In this document: positions 36,038-47,644 of the stretch, piece by piece
How the letters are laid out: each line of letters starts with the position of its first letter
Numbering within the stretch: position 1 is the stretch's first letter
Source: Uloborus plumipes
Taxonomy: Eukaryota > Arthropoda > Arachnida > Araneae > Uloboridae
Assembly (NCBI GenBank): GCA_038373865.1
Contig: JAXGGA010005515.1
Span: forward strand, 1-64,000
Reading direction: 5' to 3'
DNA length: 64,000 bases
Notes under the pieces: generated by a model
What the model saw: the letters and a program-made list of their open reading frames with translations, nothing else
Told to the model about the DNA's origin: nothing
Databases searched by the model: none
Translations under genes and position numbers: made by a program

Positions 36038-36709
36038 CAATAGGGAAGTTTCAGATTTTCAATTTTATTTTTATATGATAGAACAACAAGCATGCACATC
36101 ATCAGTGAAAAAATACTTGCGATATGACAAGTAGTTTTTTTTTTTTGAAAATGTTATTGAAAGGTCAAGCGAATGTGATGTCAGAAGGCTGAATGATTTT
36201 TCGCTCTTCGACCCAGAGCACCGAGCTGGAGCGAAAAGCATTGCGTATCGACTCGAGTGGAAACAAGTGTTCTGCGCTTTCACAACGCTATTTCCCAGGT
36301 TTGCCGCAGTAGGTAAAAGTCACCAAGAGAAGCCTTTGTGATTTTCTCGTCAAAAAGTTTAAAACAATCATCGTTTACACCCGTTGCAGGTTTTGGATCG
36401 CCCTTTGACTAATCCAGTCTCTATAGTGAATAAATAGACTTGAACAAATTGAAAACGGAAAGAGAAAAAACCTCCGCAATGAAAATATAGTAAAGCTGCA
36501 CTACAATTTTTGTGGGTGAAAGGCTGAAATTATAGCCATCTGACGTCGCTGGTTTCGTTTCTCAAGGCGCGCTTTTTTGCGCATGGGTTTAAAAAAAATC
36601 ATTAAAAATGAATCATTATGTTTTAAGTTTGGCGATGAGATTTTTTTTTCTCAGTCTCTTAAATATTTGGTAGTCAAAGTAGGAATAGTAGGTTGAAACT
36701 TCCCTATTG
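36038..36709. mobile_element. Unclassified TIR element in the 3' flank of copy B
   Basis: 16-bp ends CAATAGGGAAGTTTCA and their exact inverse TGAAACTTCCCTATTG, 672 bp apart, with higher GC inside than around. No convincing site duplication and no transposase. Confidence 0.65.
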
Positions 36710-39007
36710 CAGCTTGTGTAGACAAAATTACAGTATTTAAAAGTGTTGGAGAGCTGTTTTAAAGGGCATTGTTTACCTTGTTATCCGAGCAAATATGCGT
36801 TTCAGTTCAAAAAGTTATGCTTTTATATAGTATTAGAGCACAAAGATTGTTATTAAAATTCAGAATTCATTTTAAAACAGTACATAAGGGTACACCGCCC
36901 CTCTTACCCTTTTATACTTAACCACAAAAGTCAAATCTAAGATCAACTGTCAGAGCGTGCATTTTTAATTTTTCAATTTTACCCTTCTCAAAAATCAGGT
37001 TTTGAGCTTTTGTGTTTTACCTTCAATTTTCTCTTGCAGAATTTTTTTAGCGATGCGTCAGCTGTCAACAGCCAAGACCAAATTTTGACTTCGCAATTTT
37101 TTAGAATATTTGAGCCTGTGAAAATTTGATTTCGTTTGGAGATACTGGCTGTCGTAACTTAAGACTATGATTCAAAAAACTAATATTTTTTCCCAGAATG
37201 CAAGTACCAGTACTTGAGAGCTAAACTGTTTGTTTTATTTAAAACGGAAGAGAAGATATAAAAATGAATTCTAATTATTATCATTTTATTGATACGCCTA
37301 ACTATAAAAAATTGGTCGTATATAGAGGTACACACATTTTGATGTGTGTAGCTCTTAAATAAACAATTTAAGAAACTAAAAGTTATGTGATAAACAGATA
37401 TTAACCATTTGAAACATCTTTTGGTTTTAGTTTTATCATTTTCCCCAATAAATTTTTATCATTATTTAAGTAATTTATTCGAAGCAATATTTATGATTTT
37501 AACATTTCAACATTGTATACATAATGTGTAATGTTTCCTTAAACATGATCTTTCTAATGCTTAAATGTAATTTAAAGCTATGTATCAAATACTGTAGTAA
37601 ATGAATAGTTTTTAACAAACACATGATTTTTGATTTTGTAAATTTAGTGAAAGACACATTCAGAATAATAACAAAAAAGAAGTTGATAAGGAGTCCATTT
37701 CAAACGACGTCACATATCGACGTCACATATCGTAGAAGAAAATAGGTTATATTTATTTATTTATTTTGTTATTTTCTGGTAAGGACCAAAATGATTCAGA
37801 TAGTCAGCACAAAGATGTCGAAATTCGGGAATTTTCATTGACAAAACACTTTCTTTTATGCGTTATATACAGAAGAAAATAATAATTGTTTATGGTGTTA
37901 AATAATTAAGATATTATATGATCAAATTGCTCTCGGGGGGGAGGGGAGACGGCGTTCAACATTATTGCAAGTTTGCTTAAAATGATCCAATTGTTAATTG
38001 AGCGAACTGTCATTTAATTAAAATTAGTAAGGTTAGCTTATTTGCAGCAGAAGTTCTGACTTTCACCACATCTCTGATGTATTCTGCATTGAAAAAGAGG
38101 CCCGGCTATTAAACTTTGGAAGGATTACGTCAAAAAAGAAGTTATGCATCTCAAAATTTCTTGTGGAATAAATTTTTCTCTCCTCCAAAAATTTTGTTAA
38201 AAATAAAAATTACTAACCTTATGGGGAAAAAATCCACCGCATTTAAAAAAATGATACCGTTACCTTTCCATGATTCCCCCCTGGGAACACCCCTATGAAT
38301 GTGCAAATGCCAATCATTTTATGCATATCTATGAGTGAACAAATTTTTATTGAATGAATAAATGTTTGAAAGAATAAATTTTCTTTTACATTAAAATGTG
38401 TTTTTGTTTATGTTTCCTAAGTAATGTACTACTATTTATATGTGTGACTTTTGTTATGATTCCTGTGTGTGCAGGTCTGTTCTCCCAATGTAAAAAATAT
38501 AAGGTTTCTTATTATCTGATGTTGACAGGAAAATTAAATATAATTATAGGTCTTCAGGGCGACTATAATTTAAGTTCTGATTTAAAACACTTTAACTTTA
38601 AACTATTGGTCAGACTGAATTGATATTTCACCAGTACAGTCGTGATGGAAATTTGTTTGGCAAAAAAAAAAAAAAAAAGAAATAGTTCACAAATTTCCAA
38701 CAGATGGCGCTGTCAGGGTTAACATTTATACAATACTATTAGTTTCTGAGACAGTTTAATGGTTGCTGTGTTTTATATTGTTGATTTACTTTGCTCAATA
38801 GTTAATTATTTTAATGAATATATTTTTGTCACCTATGAGTTATATATATAATACCAGTTGTAGTATGTTCTTCATTTTTAAACTCTGTGATAACTGTTGA
38901 ATTAAAAATAAATAATATTTATGTGCCGATGTTTTTTGCTTCTTTTTACTTTGGCGTGATTTCTGTATAGTGAACGTATATGCAAACTAAAGAACAGAAG
39001 AAAGCTA
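36710..39007. other. Gene-free region
   Basis: AT-rich. Apart from the duplicated segment at 37482-37710 and short ORFs at 38116-38298 and 38396-38623 without recognisable features, I see nothing here. Confidence 0.4.
37482..37710 (+). repeat. Duplicated segment, copy 2
   Basis: Partner of 30373-30605, 1.6 kb after the stop codon of phosphatase copy B. Right after it, a 13-base unit (ACGTCACATATCG) repeats twice in tandem. Confidence 0.6.
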
Positions 39008-39177
39008 AGGGCCGAATTCAAGTGAAACACCACTGCAGTCGCTTCGAGTCGATCGCATATTGCAACCGCTACTGTAAGTCGAATTCAAGTGAATTCGTTT
39101 CACTTGAATCCAAATTTTGGAATTTGCGATTGCATTGGTGAGTTGCGATCGTCCGTGTTTCACTTGAATTCCTGCCT
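39008..39177. mobile_element. TIR MITE (AAGTGAAACAC type)
   Basis: Ends AGGGCCGAATTCAAGTGAAA and a near-inverse form TTTCACTTGAATTCCTGCCT, both next to TA. A GAATTCAAGTGAA motif and its inverses recur inside, making the 170-bp element strongly self-complementary. Confidence 0.65.
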
Positions 39178-39185
39178 TAAACATT

Positions 39186-39931
39186 CGGGCTGCGTTCAGA
39201 GTATTCGCCCGGGCGTATAAGCCGTGACGTCATAAATAACTTCCCAGGTCGAGCCCGGGAAGTTGTGGTCTGGACAGCCCTTGTGCCATTCGAGAAGAAA
39301 CAAAATGACGGACACAACAGCAGAGCGTAGCGGGCCGGTCAATGCAGGAATAATCCTGCGTTTGCTCCAATATTTTGGCACAAAATGATACCATTCTTAA
39401 CCTTGGCGACAACTATTGTTCCTCTACCGTCATGGTTGAGCGTGGGATCGAAATAACTTATCGAATTTAATGAGAAATATGTTATTTTAAGTGAAGGAGT
39501 TTACGATGAAATAGGCCTAACAGTAAGTAAAGAATTTCATCGATCTCGCTTATCTGACAGGATTGTTCCTGCAATGACCGATTCGCAAGGAAATATATCA
39601 TTTCAGATTCATCACAGCAAATAGCGTGCGTATTTTTGACCATTCTGTGTGTATTTTCAAGATTTCGTTTTAGTCACTCTTCGTAAATCCTAGCAGACGA
39701 AAGAGCAATAAATTTCAGCTAATGAGCATCATCCTTTGCTAAACGCCCAAACACGTGATCTATCTGCCCAGCTAAATATCCTGGGCTGCTTGTGCTTGAG
39801 AACGGGAAGCTCGGGCGTTTACTCTGGACAGCATTTGGGAAGTTCGGGCGTTCCAAATGACAGCTCTGAACGCTTTGGGAAGAACCCGGGCTTCCCGGGA
39901 AGCTCGGGCGCGTACTCTGAACGCGCCCTCG
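39186..39931. mobile_element. GC-rich TIR element
   Basis: Ends GGGCTGCGTTCAGAGTA and an inverse TACTCTGAACGCGCCC, followed inward by GCCCGGGC-type repeats. Internal GCTCGGGCGTTYA blocks recur near the right end. GC content is far above its surroundings. ORFs on both strands here are by-products of the GC content. Confidence 0.6.
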
Positions 39932-40267
39932 GTAAAACATCTTGCAATGACTGATAAAAGAAGCCTTTGGATGAGTGTTATGACACCAAAAATTTAACTT
40001 TTGTTGCAATTTTATTTAGCGTTTGGTGTGAGAACATTGGGAAATTTGAAGCCGATTTTGTGACCACAGTGGCTTGATTGTTAAGGTGCTGAACTCGCAA
40101 GTGAACTGTTCCTCAGCAGATGCCAGCAGCTCGCAGATCCTACGTGTTCGTTAACGGTGACTGGCGCTGCAGTGGTTACAAAATGAATAAGTTCCCATTC
40201 CAAATTTGAATACGTGCTAGTTTTCTCCCCCCCCCCCCCACCGAAGAATACACTATCCTCGTGCTAG

Positions 40268-40726
40268 AGCTCTTTTAAAGGATCCCTTTTGTAGCAACGC
40301 CTCCTAAATACTAAATGCCTGTAACTTTCTGGCTTTTAGCACAGAGCAAAATTTCATCCTTGGTTCACGATACACTGCCATCTACCAGAGTTCTTCGAGA
40401 AAGAGAAATTAATGATTGGTTCATTCTAAATTTAAAACTCAACCAATCAAAAAATTTATTTCGAATATTGTTTGGATCCATCGCCAATAGCTGCAAAATG
40501 TCCTTGGTTCACGATATACTGCCATCTACCGGAGTTCTTCAAAAAATTAACGATTGGTTCATTTCTGAATTTAAATTTAAAAATTAACCAATAAAAAAAT
40601 AACAACGACATTATCGGATTGTCGCAAGGTGGCGTTTAAAGTTGAACCCATCTCGACGGTAGCGAATCAAATGTTATAGGCTTATAGTCATTTAGTATTT
40701 AGGAGGCGTTGCTAAAAGGAGCCTTA
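40268..40726. mobile_element. TIR element with 11-bp target duplication (Mutator-like?)
   Basis: CCTCGTGCTAG is duplicated at 40257-40267 and 40727-40737. The inner inverted repeats include AGCAACGCCTCCTAAATACT. A block starting TTGGTTCACGATA is repeated twice inside, about 145 bases apart. An 11-bp duplication would suit a Mutator-type element, but no transposase is present. Confidence 0.65.
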
Positions 40727-40939
40727 CCTCGTGCTAGTTCTGTTGCAAAAACAAGCATTAAATTCTGTTCTTAAATCAGTAATTGTACGATTTTTCATTT
40801 TTAAATTGTTCAACGATTTTTAGCCTTTAAGAGTCATATTAGAAATCGAATTCAAAATGACGCATTGTAAGCCCTTAAAACAAAAACGAATTTTTGCAGC
40901 AAACTACCAACTTCTGTAATTGTTGATGACACGTCAGAC

Positions 40940-41626
40940 TAGAGATGCAAAATACCCGTAGTTTTTGAGAGCTGGGAAAAAACCCGGGAATTTCGGGGAA
41001 TAAACCTGGAATTTTGGGGAACATTGGGAATTTTGACTGTAAACAAACATAGTAATTTTCTACATAGTTGTTATGCCTAATGTATGAGTAAAATATAAAG
41101 ACTTCGTCATTATTTAAGTTAAAAATGCAACAACTTTCAAAACAGTACTGTTATTAAGTGTCACTACCTTTGGAGCTGTTAAAAAAGAGAGAAAAAAAAA
41201 TATGCTGAAAAAAAACATTTAAAAAACTTTTGTGTTAGTTATCTAAAAAAAAAGTTATGTTAGTTTCATTAAATACTAAACATTTTATTTAAAAATAAAA
41301 AAAAACATCAATTAACACGCGTAGAAGCATAATCTCAATTTGTAATTATACCCCGTGACAAAACAAACGCAAGATAGGATGGCCTCTTTCACTTATTATT
41401 TTGAAATAATTTTCTGATAAGTAATTCCATATACTGCAAAACATAACTATAGGAAATATCTTTTGAATGTATCTAATTAGGGTAATAATTAAAAATTTTA
41501 AAAGCAGAATTTTTTAACACTTTGAAAATTCCCAAAAACTACCGGGAATTTTCAAAATTCCCTTCCCAAAAAACCCGGTTTTTTCCCGGGAATAAACTGG
41601 GTTTTTTTCCACTCTTTGCATCTCTA
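40940..41626. mobile_element. hAT element with perfect 8-bp duplication
   Basis: Ends TAGAGATGCAAA and TTTGCATCTCTA are exact inverses. CGTCAGAC is duplicated at 40932-40939 and 41627-41634. CCCGGGAATT-like motifs lie subterminally at both ends. 687 bp, no transposase. Confidence 0.8.
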
Positions 41627-42084
41627 CGTCAGACGGTTGTCATCCTGATGAGCTGTGTGGCTTCCCGGTATCGTCTATCCACGGAATTTGCAAATGCCAG
41701 CTGAGAGGATTTTATATAAATTAGGAGTAAGAGGAAATATTTTACGAGCGTGTGTTCATCTCATTGGGCCGTGGTGGCCCGATCGGTAAGGCGTCGGACT
41801 CGTGACCGGAGGGACCCGGATCCGATCCCAGCCGATCAAAGATCCACCGTCTTAATTAATGGTGGCTGGGGGACGTTAAAAATGTCGTGGTCACCAAGTC
41901 CTCCCAGTGAAACGATACCTCTGGGGGTTCTGGTTCTAAATATAACAGAGCGATCTTCAGGTCCCTATCCCGGTTAAACCACGAGTTATGGTAGGTACAG
42001 TCATAGAAAAAAAAAAAAAAAAAAACGAAACACTCTGAATTATTCGGCTGCTATACTTGCCATGAACAAAAAAAGGTGTCTTCT

Positions 42085-42905
42085 TCTTCTTCTTTCAAAT
42101 CCTCGGGATCTAGCAGAGCTAGATCAAGTCCAACAAATCATTCACCTTCAAAAAGTCAATGACAAGACCCGGTCTATCTCTTAAGTCTTCCGTGGACAAA
42201 CCCAGGCAGGATAAAATGTGGTCTGGAGAAGCCTGCCCAGTGAAGCAATTTTTACACAAATCATATTCTTTAACTCCAGTGGAGTACCTGAGGGACTTGG
42301 TGTGTCCGCTGCGGAGTCTTGAGATGGCTGTTTGGTACTGCCTGTTGAAATTGATTGCTAGACAGCCTCCTGGGCGATCGCTCTTGTACCAACTATGGCT
42401 CGGAGGATTAATCCAGATGTTCTTGATCCTGAGCTTGGTCATTGAGACGATCTCTGGAGAAGTAAGAGGCCCAGAGGGTGCCGTGTCTTCGGCAGCCCCT
42501 GCTTTGGCAAGGCTGTCAGCAATTTCGTTACCTGGGATGTCCACATGAGAGGGAATCCATTGTAAAAAAATGCGATGTGATTGGGAAAGGGTCTTGAGTT
42601 TTTTGAGAATGTTCGTGCCAGTAAGGTCTCTCACTTTGTGCCAATTACTAAGGTGTTCTAGGGCACTCCTACTGTCAGAAAGAATCCAGATTTCATCCGT
42701 GGGAGGGAGAGTCATAATTGCGTCAAGTGCTTCATCAATAGCAATAAGTTCACTACGAAAGACGGAGCAGCAGTCAATATTTCTTTTATGGATCTTTAAA
42801 GTTCCCCTTTGGGAAGTGATATAAATTCCACTGCCTGTACTGTTATCTTCATTCTTACTTCCATCCGTATAAATTTGGGTGGCATCCGTTTGACTGAAAA
42901 AAGTC
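42085..42905 (-). mobile_element. 5'-truncated non-LTR retrotransposon with RNase H domain
   Basis: The minus strand encodes about 260 residues up to a stop at 42119: IYTDGSKNEDNSTGSGIYIT, FRSELIAIDEAL, WILSDSRSALEHL and WIPSHVDIPGNEIADSLAKA hold the four acidic residues (D, E, D, D) and the His of type I RNase H. A Cys/His tail CKNCFTGQASPDHILSC, common at the end of arthropod LINE pol proteins, follows. AAAAGGTGTCTTCT is duplicated at 42071-42084 and 42906-42919. The 3' end is a short AAGAAG-type tail. The listed open frame starts at 43012 only because the host element happens to be open there. Confidence 0.88.
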
Positions 42906-43750
42906 AAAAGGTGTCTTCTGAGATGGATTAAAGTCTTCTTTAAAACTATGTGAGTAAAATTTCGATAAGGGCTATATAAAAAGTGAAATGAACACAAAGT
43001 CTGAATTTTCAAATAGGAACCCCTACACTCGGTTACATAATTCGGTACGGAGGGCCAAAAGTATACTGGGTACCAAGCGGCATCACTGTAGGATCAATAG
43101 AACAAAAGTTATGACCAACCGAAGATTTAGGGACCACCACCACATTTAAAATGCTACTTTCAAGGTCGAAATTTACAAAGAGTCGACAAATTATATTTTT
43201 TCGATTAATTTACCTCAAGCTACTCGCAATAATACGTTTGCTTTTCGTAATTAATTAAAATTTCTCGGGTTTTGTTACAGTTATAATATTTTTTGAAATT
43301 TGGAAGAGAAAACCCTACTGTGTAGAGTTCAAGGAAAAAATGCAACATTCTACCTTTTTGATTAAACAATGATAGATGTATACTTTTAACTACGCACTAA
43401 CCCATGCAGCACACACCTTCTGAAGAGAGGTTACAACTTAAAAGTAGCCTAATGTATTTATAAAAACTACTGTATTAGGATTGGCAAAAATGTTAAAACC
43501 GTGGCTCAGAATTAAAAAAAACGTCTAATCGTCACAAATTATTTCGAATAACCTTCCGAGATACCACAGTTTTCAATGAAAATCAAGTGTCCACGTAAAA
43601 AGTTTTTTGAATTGCTACATGTTGCATAAATGAAAACTTCTCATTAATGGCCAAAAGATTGGATTGTCTACCAGTTTTAAAATATACTCAGCAGTTTTAT
43701 TAACCGTTTCGCTTTCAACATATTATTACTGTTGAAAACTAAATACTATA

Positions 43751-44513
43751 CTAGCTGCCAGGGCAGCTAGATTAGCTTCCTGCGGCATGTTGATGCATAA
43801 CGTCCCCCTTCTCTAACTTTCACCTCATTCTGAAGTTATATTATTTGATATAATTTAATGTTGATTCGATTTCAAGACATACCACCCATGGCGTTGCACG
43901 GGCACTTCGTGCCCTGAAAATAGTGAGGAAAATTTCAAGAAACTACTTCCCGCCAAGGCGGCTCGCTAACAGGCGCTTCACGCCTTTACTTCTCCTTTTT
44001 TCAAAAAATCATTCGAATTATTGAGATGCTTCGCGTCTTCAAGATGGTGAGGAAAGTTTCAGTAAGTTCAGCTCGCTCAAAGGAGAAAAAGCAGACATTG
44101 ATACTCAGTTTTTAATATAAGTAGATGGCTTTTCAACAAATGAATGTTCCAAAATATTACAAGTACCTAGCGATAAAAATACTATGTAAGTTGTCTGCTT
44201 ATGAGTTTCGTGTTTGATTTAGTTAAGCCTTTATTCAAAATTCTCATTATCATTGTTATCACTGTTTCATAGCAACCGCGTTTCAACAATGGCTTTCATA
44301 TTTAATCATTTATTAGGCTTTATCGCTTTAAATTTGACTACTTATTAATTGATATCTTCGCTAATTAAAATCGTATAATTATATAAATTGAAACTAATAA
44401 AGCCTGAAAAATTTCCTATCTATCGGTACCTGGTTCGACTTTCAGTTCATTGGCGTTCAGGAGAAAGAAGCGTGACATAGATAGAAAGATACTCAGTTTT
44501 TAATATAAGTAGA
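43751..44513 (-). mobile_element. Non-autonomous Helitron inside the Tc1-type element
   Basis: On the minus strand it starts TCTACTTATATT after host A (44514) and ends with hairpin AGCTGCCctggCAGCT and CTAG before host T (43750). The uninterrupted copy at 62550-62560 shows the empty site. Inside are several short perfect palindromes (GGGCACTTCGTGCCC, CCGCCAAGGCGG, AGGCGCTTCACGCCT). The 26-bp 5' terminus occurs twice (44513-44488 and 44125-44100). Confidence 0.82.
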
Positions 44514-45249
44514 TGAAAATGCTGATTCTGCAACTGGTGGATAAACATATTCCTCTTTCTTTGCATAATAGTTCCCTGTTATTGTTTCAGTTTGCAAAGT
44601 GTTATATGGTCCCTAAAAATGGTTCTTTTAGCATGTCTCAAAAACTACTGGATATTTTGAGCTCCCGTTTTGGATTCTCCTTTGAAATCCCTTCTAGATT
44701 GTTTTTCCATCAAAATATTGCATGGTTCCAGATCATCATTTTTTCAAATATTAATTTCATAATTCATAAAAAATTCAAAATTTCATCTGAGACGAAGTCA
44801 ATGACGTTTTTATTGTTGGGTTGGTTCATACTTTGATATAAAAAAACAGTTTTTACCCTACCTATCGTGGTTTAGGTATTATACGCTCAAAAATCAAAAG
44901 TATTTTTAACATTACGGGACGGTTTTTTCTCAGTTCAATTGTGAAGCAACGGCTAGAGCAAATTAAAATCGATTTGGTATGCAAAGTTCAGTTATGTTGC
45001 TGATCACAAATATGCGATAAAAAAGGGAGGTTTTCATAGAAAATTTTAAAGTTGATGCCGTTTTTTATATGAAGACGACCCCTTAACAACACTTTACTAA
45101 TAGAAATTTGTAGAGCACATTATTCCTGAAAAAATAACATATTATACGTGCCTCTAGTGTTAATAGTCTTCGAATACGAGCGAGTGTTTCGTTTTTTTTT
45201 CTATGACTGTACGAGAGGCCCTGCAGTGTGTGAAACGGGTGTTCATCTC

Positions 45250-46892
45250 TGCACGTTTGAATTCTGTTAATCACTTTCTCGAGCATTCGAGATTCTTTAA
45301 ATATGTTAAATATGTACAGTAATAGAAGACATCCTTATCTTGTAAAACGAGGACTTTAAATTTACATCTTCTCTATAAGGCCAAAAACTGGTAGCTATGG
45401 TTCACTCTGTTTAGTTCTCGAAAAATGTTTTCGGTTCCAAGTAATAAGTGTGTTATGGATAACAAACTCTCCGTGCTACCATTTGTAACTAAAAAGCAAT
45501 CGAAGTAAAAGTGCTTTTCCACTTGCCAACATGATAGCAATAAATCATACACTACTGCTGTATGTCCGATTTATGCGCAAGCAAAATGCATTGACATATA
45601 AAGCAGAAAGTTCCCGCCCCTGAGCCAGGGCTAAGGCAGAAACAAGAAATAAACCAACTAGTTTATTCCATCCATGGTCTGCGGTTTCGTACTTTTTAGC
45701 ACCGCCCTAAACGCTGTATTCCGTTTTCGCACGAATTGGGGGTGGGCCTAGGAGGCGTAGACCCACCCACTGGGCTTTCAGGAGGGTAATTAGGTTAGGA
45801 GATGCGCTCTTTCCCTAACATCGCAGGAAAATTTGGCGGATTGGTGAGTTTAATAATTTGAGTTGGCTTTTCATCAAGGGTTGCTCTCACTTTTTTTGCC
45901 TTATGGAGGAAAATCTCAGATCTTTCACGCCACAGGCGTCAAGATTTTTCCTAGTTATTATAGCAACCTCTGGCTTACGGAATACGCCAATGTTACTTTT
46001 TCGCCAATTTTGCACGTGTTGTTGAGTTAGCGCTGATTAACGCTAAGCTAGGCCTTGTTGTGAAAATAATATTTTTCATCAACGTCGATGGATTCTATGG
46101 TGAGATACGTCTCGTAAGTAAAATTTCAGCAGTTCATTTTTAATTGTAGATTTAATATGTGACTTGAAAAATTAGATTTTAATACTGTTCCAGTATCCAA
46201 CTTCGTGAAGTGATTTTCTCGATCTTCTGATGTTAAGGTTATTTGTTTATAAAATTAAATAATAAATTTCCGGCGTTCAGTACAATGTGCAGGTTGATTG
46301 CCAAGTTTTTTTACTATTAGTAGTTTTGATTAAACAGAACAACGACACAATTATCTGCATGCTATAAATGTATTTTCCATGGAAAAAACACCTTTTGTGG
46401 ATCCTACAGCCAAATAAAGTTAAATTATTGTATTGGGCAAATCTTTTTCACTTGAAAAGGTTTTTGTTCAGAAACGTTATTCGATAAAGCATGAAATGTT
46501 TGAATTTTAGGTTCTACTACATAAGATGAGTTTTCGAGTAGCTTTTGTGAGCTTATTCTTTGCAAAACTCCTTAGGAAAATTATGAATTTATATATATCC
46601 TGAGTTTATTTATTTCCAATATCTGAAAGCCAAACTCTCTACTTCCTTGTATTTTGCGCTAATTTCAAAATTGTCTCTTCCTGATGTAGAGCCAAGATAC
46701 TTTACCATATCAGCGTTGGAAATAAGCAGTCGTTAGACGTATTTTTAGACCAAAAAGTTGAAATAAACAGCGAGATTTCCGTACGTAACACCATATGTGA
46801 TGCATAAAGTAATGGAGAGCAAGTAATTGAGCAAAGAGAGCCAAAAAATCCGTGGATGGATCAAACGAGTCGGTGGTGTGTTGCCTTAACAT
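45250..46892. other. Gene-free region
   Basis: Mixed AT-rich sequence with a GC-richer patch at 45690-45800. No bounded element or coding region could be supported. Confidence 0.4.
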
Positions 46893-47279
46893 ATCGCACC
46901 CTTGCTACAAAAGTGCCACAACTCAAAAAACTAAGTTTTCCAGGAATTGAAACAAACTGTTCCTGGGCTGACTAGGCACATTTTAGAAATTTTGAATTTG
47001 TCAATATGATGACCGATATATCTCAAACTATGATCGTTAGTCACGCACGTTACTCTACGACGGCTGGACGATAACTCAAGATGTGGCATTTCAGTGGAAG
47101 GGGTCCTACGCATCTTGATAACAACAAAACGCCATAACTACCCTCTGGCGGCTGATTTTTCAATGCAACTTCTGGCTCTGTTAAAGATTGGTAGAGACGT
47201 GTAAACTACGTCTAATGACGGTCATAACTCAAAAATTACAATTTTTGTGTTGTGGCACTTTTGTAGCAAGGGTGCGATA
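46893..47279. mobile_element. Long-TIR MITE
   Basis: TATCGCACCCTTGCTACAAA continuing into GTGCCACAAC on the left, with an inverse on the right, give a 31-bp perfect inverted repeat 387 bp apart. Class unknown; non-coding inside. Confidence 0.7.
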
Positions 47280-47644
47280 CGTTGTGCGTTTTTCCACTTC
47301 CCAATTGAAGGACGATTGTGTTGTCTCCGATCGAACGATGTCGTTTATCGGACAGCACCAGTCCTGAGTTTTAAATCGAGACGACATTCAGTCATCTGTT
47401 TACTTTCTTCGGAGGAGCAACAGAAAGCAATGGCATTCAAACTCGACGTCTCTGTACTAATAAAATAGTAGCTACATTTTGCAAACGATGGAAAAAAAAA
47501 TAGCAATAAAATAATTGCATTTATTTTATTTACTATCTTGTTTCATTAAATATTGCTTTGACGATCTTTATTGCCATTGGAAAGCTCTGATTTTCATTCT
47601 GATAACATGCGTTTCGTTCTTAGTAAATAAAGTTATAAATGTAA

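Larger units (their letters stand above)
41998..45209. mobile_element. Tc1/mariner-type TIR element, copy 1, carrying two later insertions
   Basis: Ends CAGTCATAGAAAAAA...ACGAAACACTC and their inverse, with TA at 41996-41997 and 45210-45211. Removing the LINE piece (821 bp plus its 14-bp duplication) and the Helitron (763 bp) leaves 1614 bp, the same length as copy 2 at 61644-63257. The element encodes no transposase I recognise. Confidence 0.85.
41765..45238 (+). mobile_element. tRNA-derived SINE, split by a 3.2-kb transposon
   Basis: The 5' part (41765-41997) has a pol III A box TGGCCCGATCGG at 41777-41788 and a B box-like GGATCCGATCC at 41820-41830. The 3' part resumes at 45210 and ends near 45238. 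An 11-bp duplication GTGTTCATCTC flanks the whole (41754-41764, 45239-45249), which proves the two halves were one insertion. A 3' fragment of the same SINE lies inverted at about 54190-54345. Confidence 0.8.

Noticed and set aside
37690..37735. Short tandem repeat as a CRISPR-like unit
   Set aside because: Only two adjacent 13-base copies without spacers, in a eukaryotic genome.
39196..40009. Several overlapping ORFs on both strands
   Set aside because: They lie inside a GC-rich TIR element. The open frames follow from base composition and inverted repeats, not from a protein.
41766..41835. tRNA gene
   Set aside because: It has A- and B-box-like sequences but no cloverleaf with proper arms. 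It continues into a SINE body with an 11-bp target duplication.
42159..42824. Plus-strand ORFs over the LINE fragment
   Set aside because: They are antisense shadows of the RNase H frame on the minus strand.
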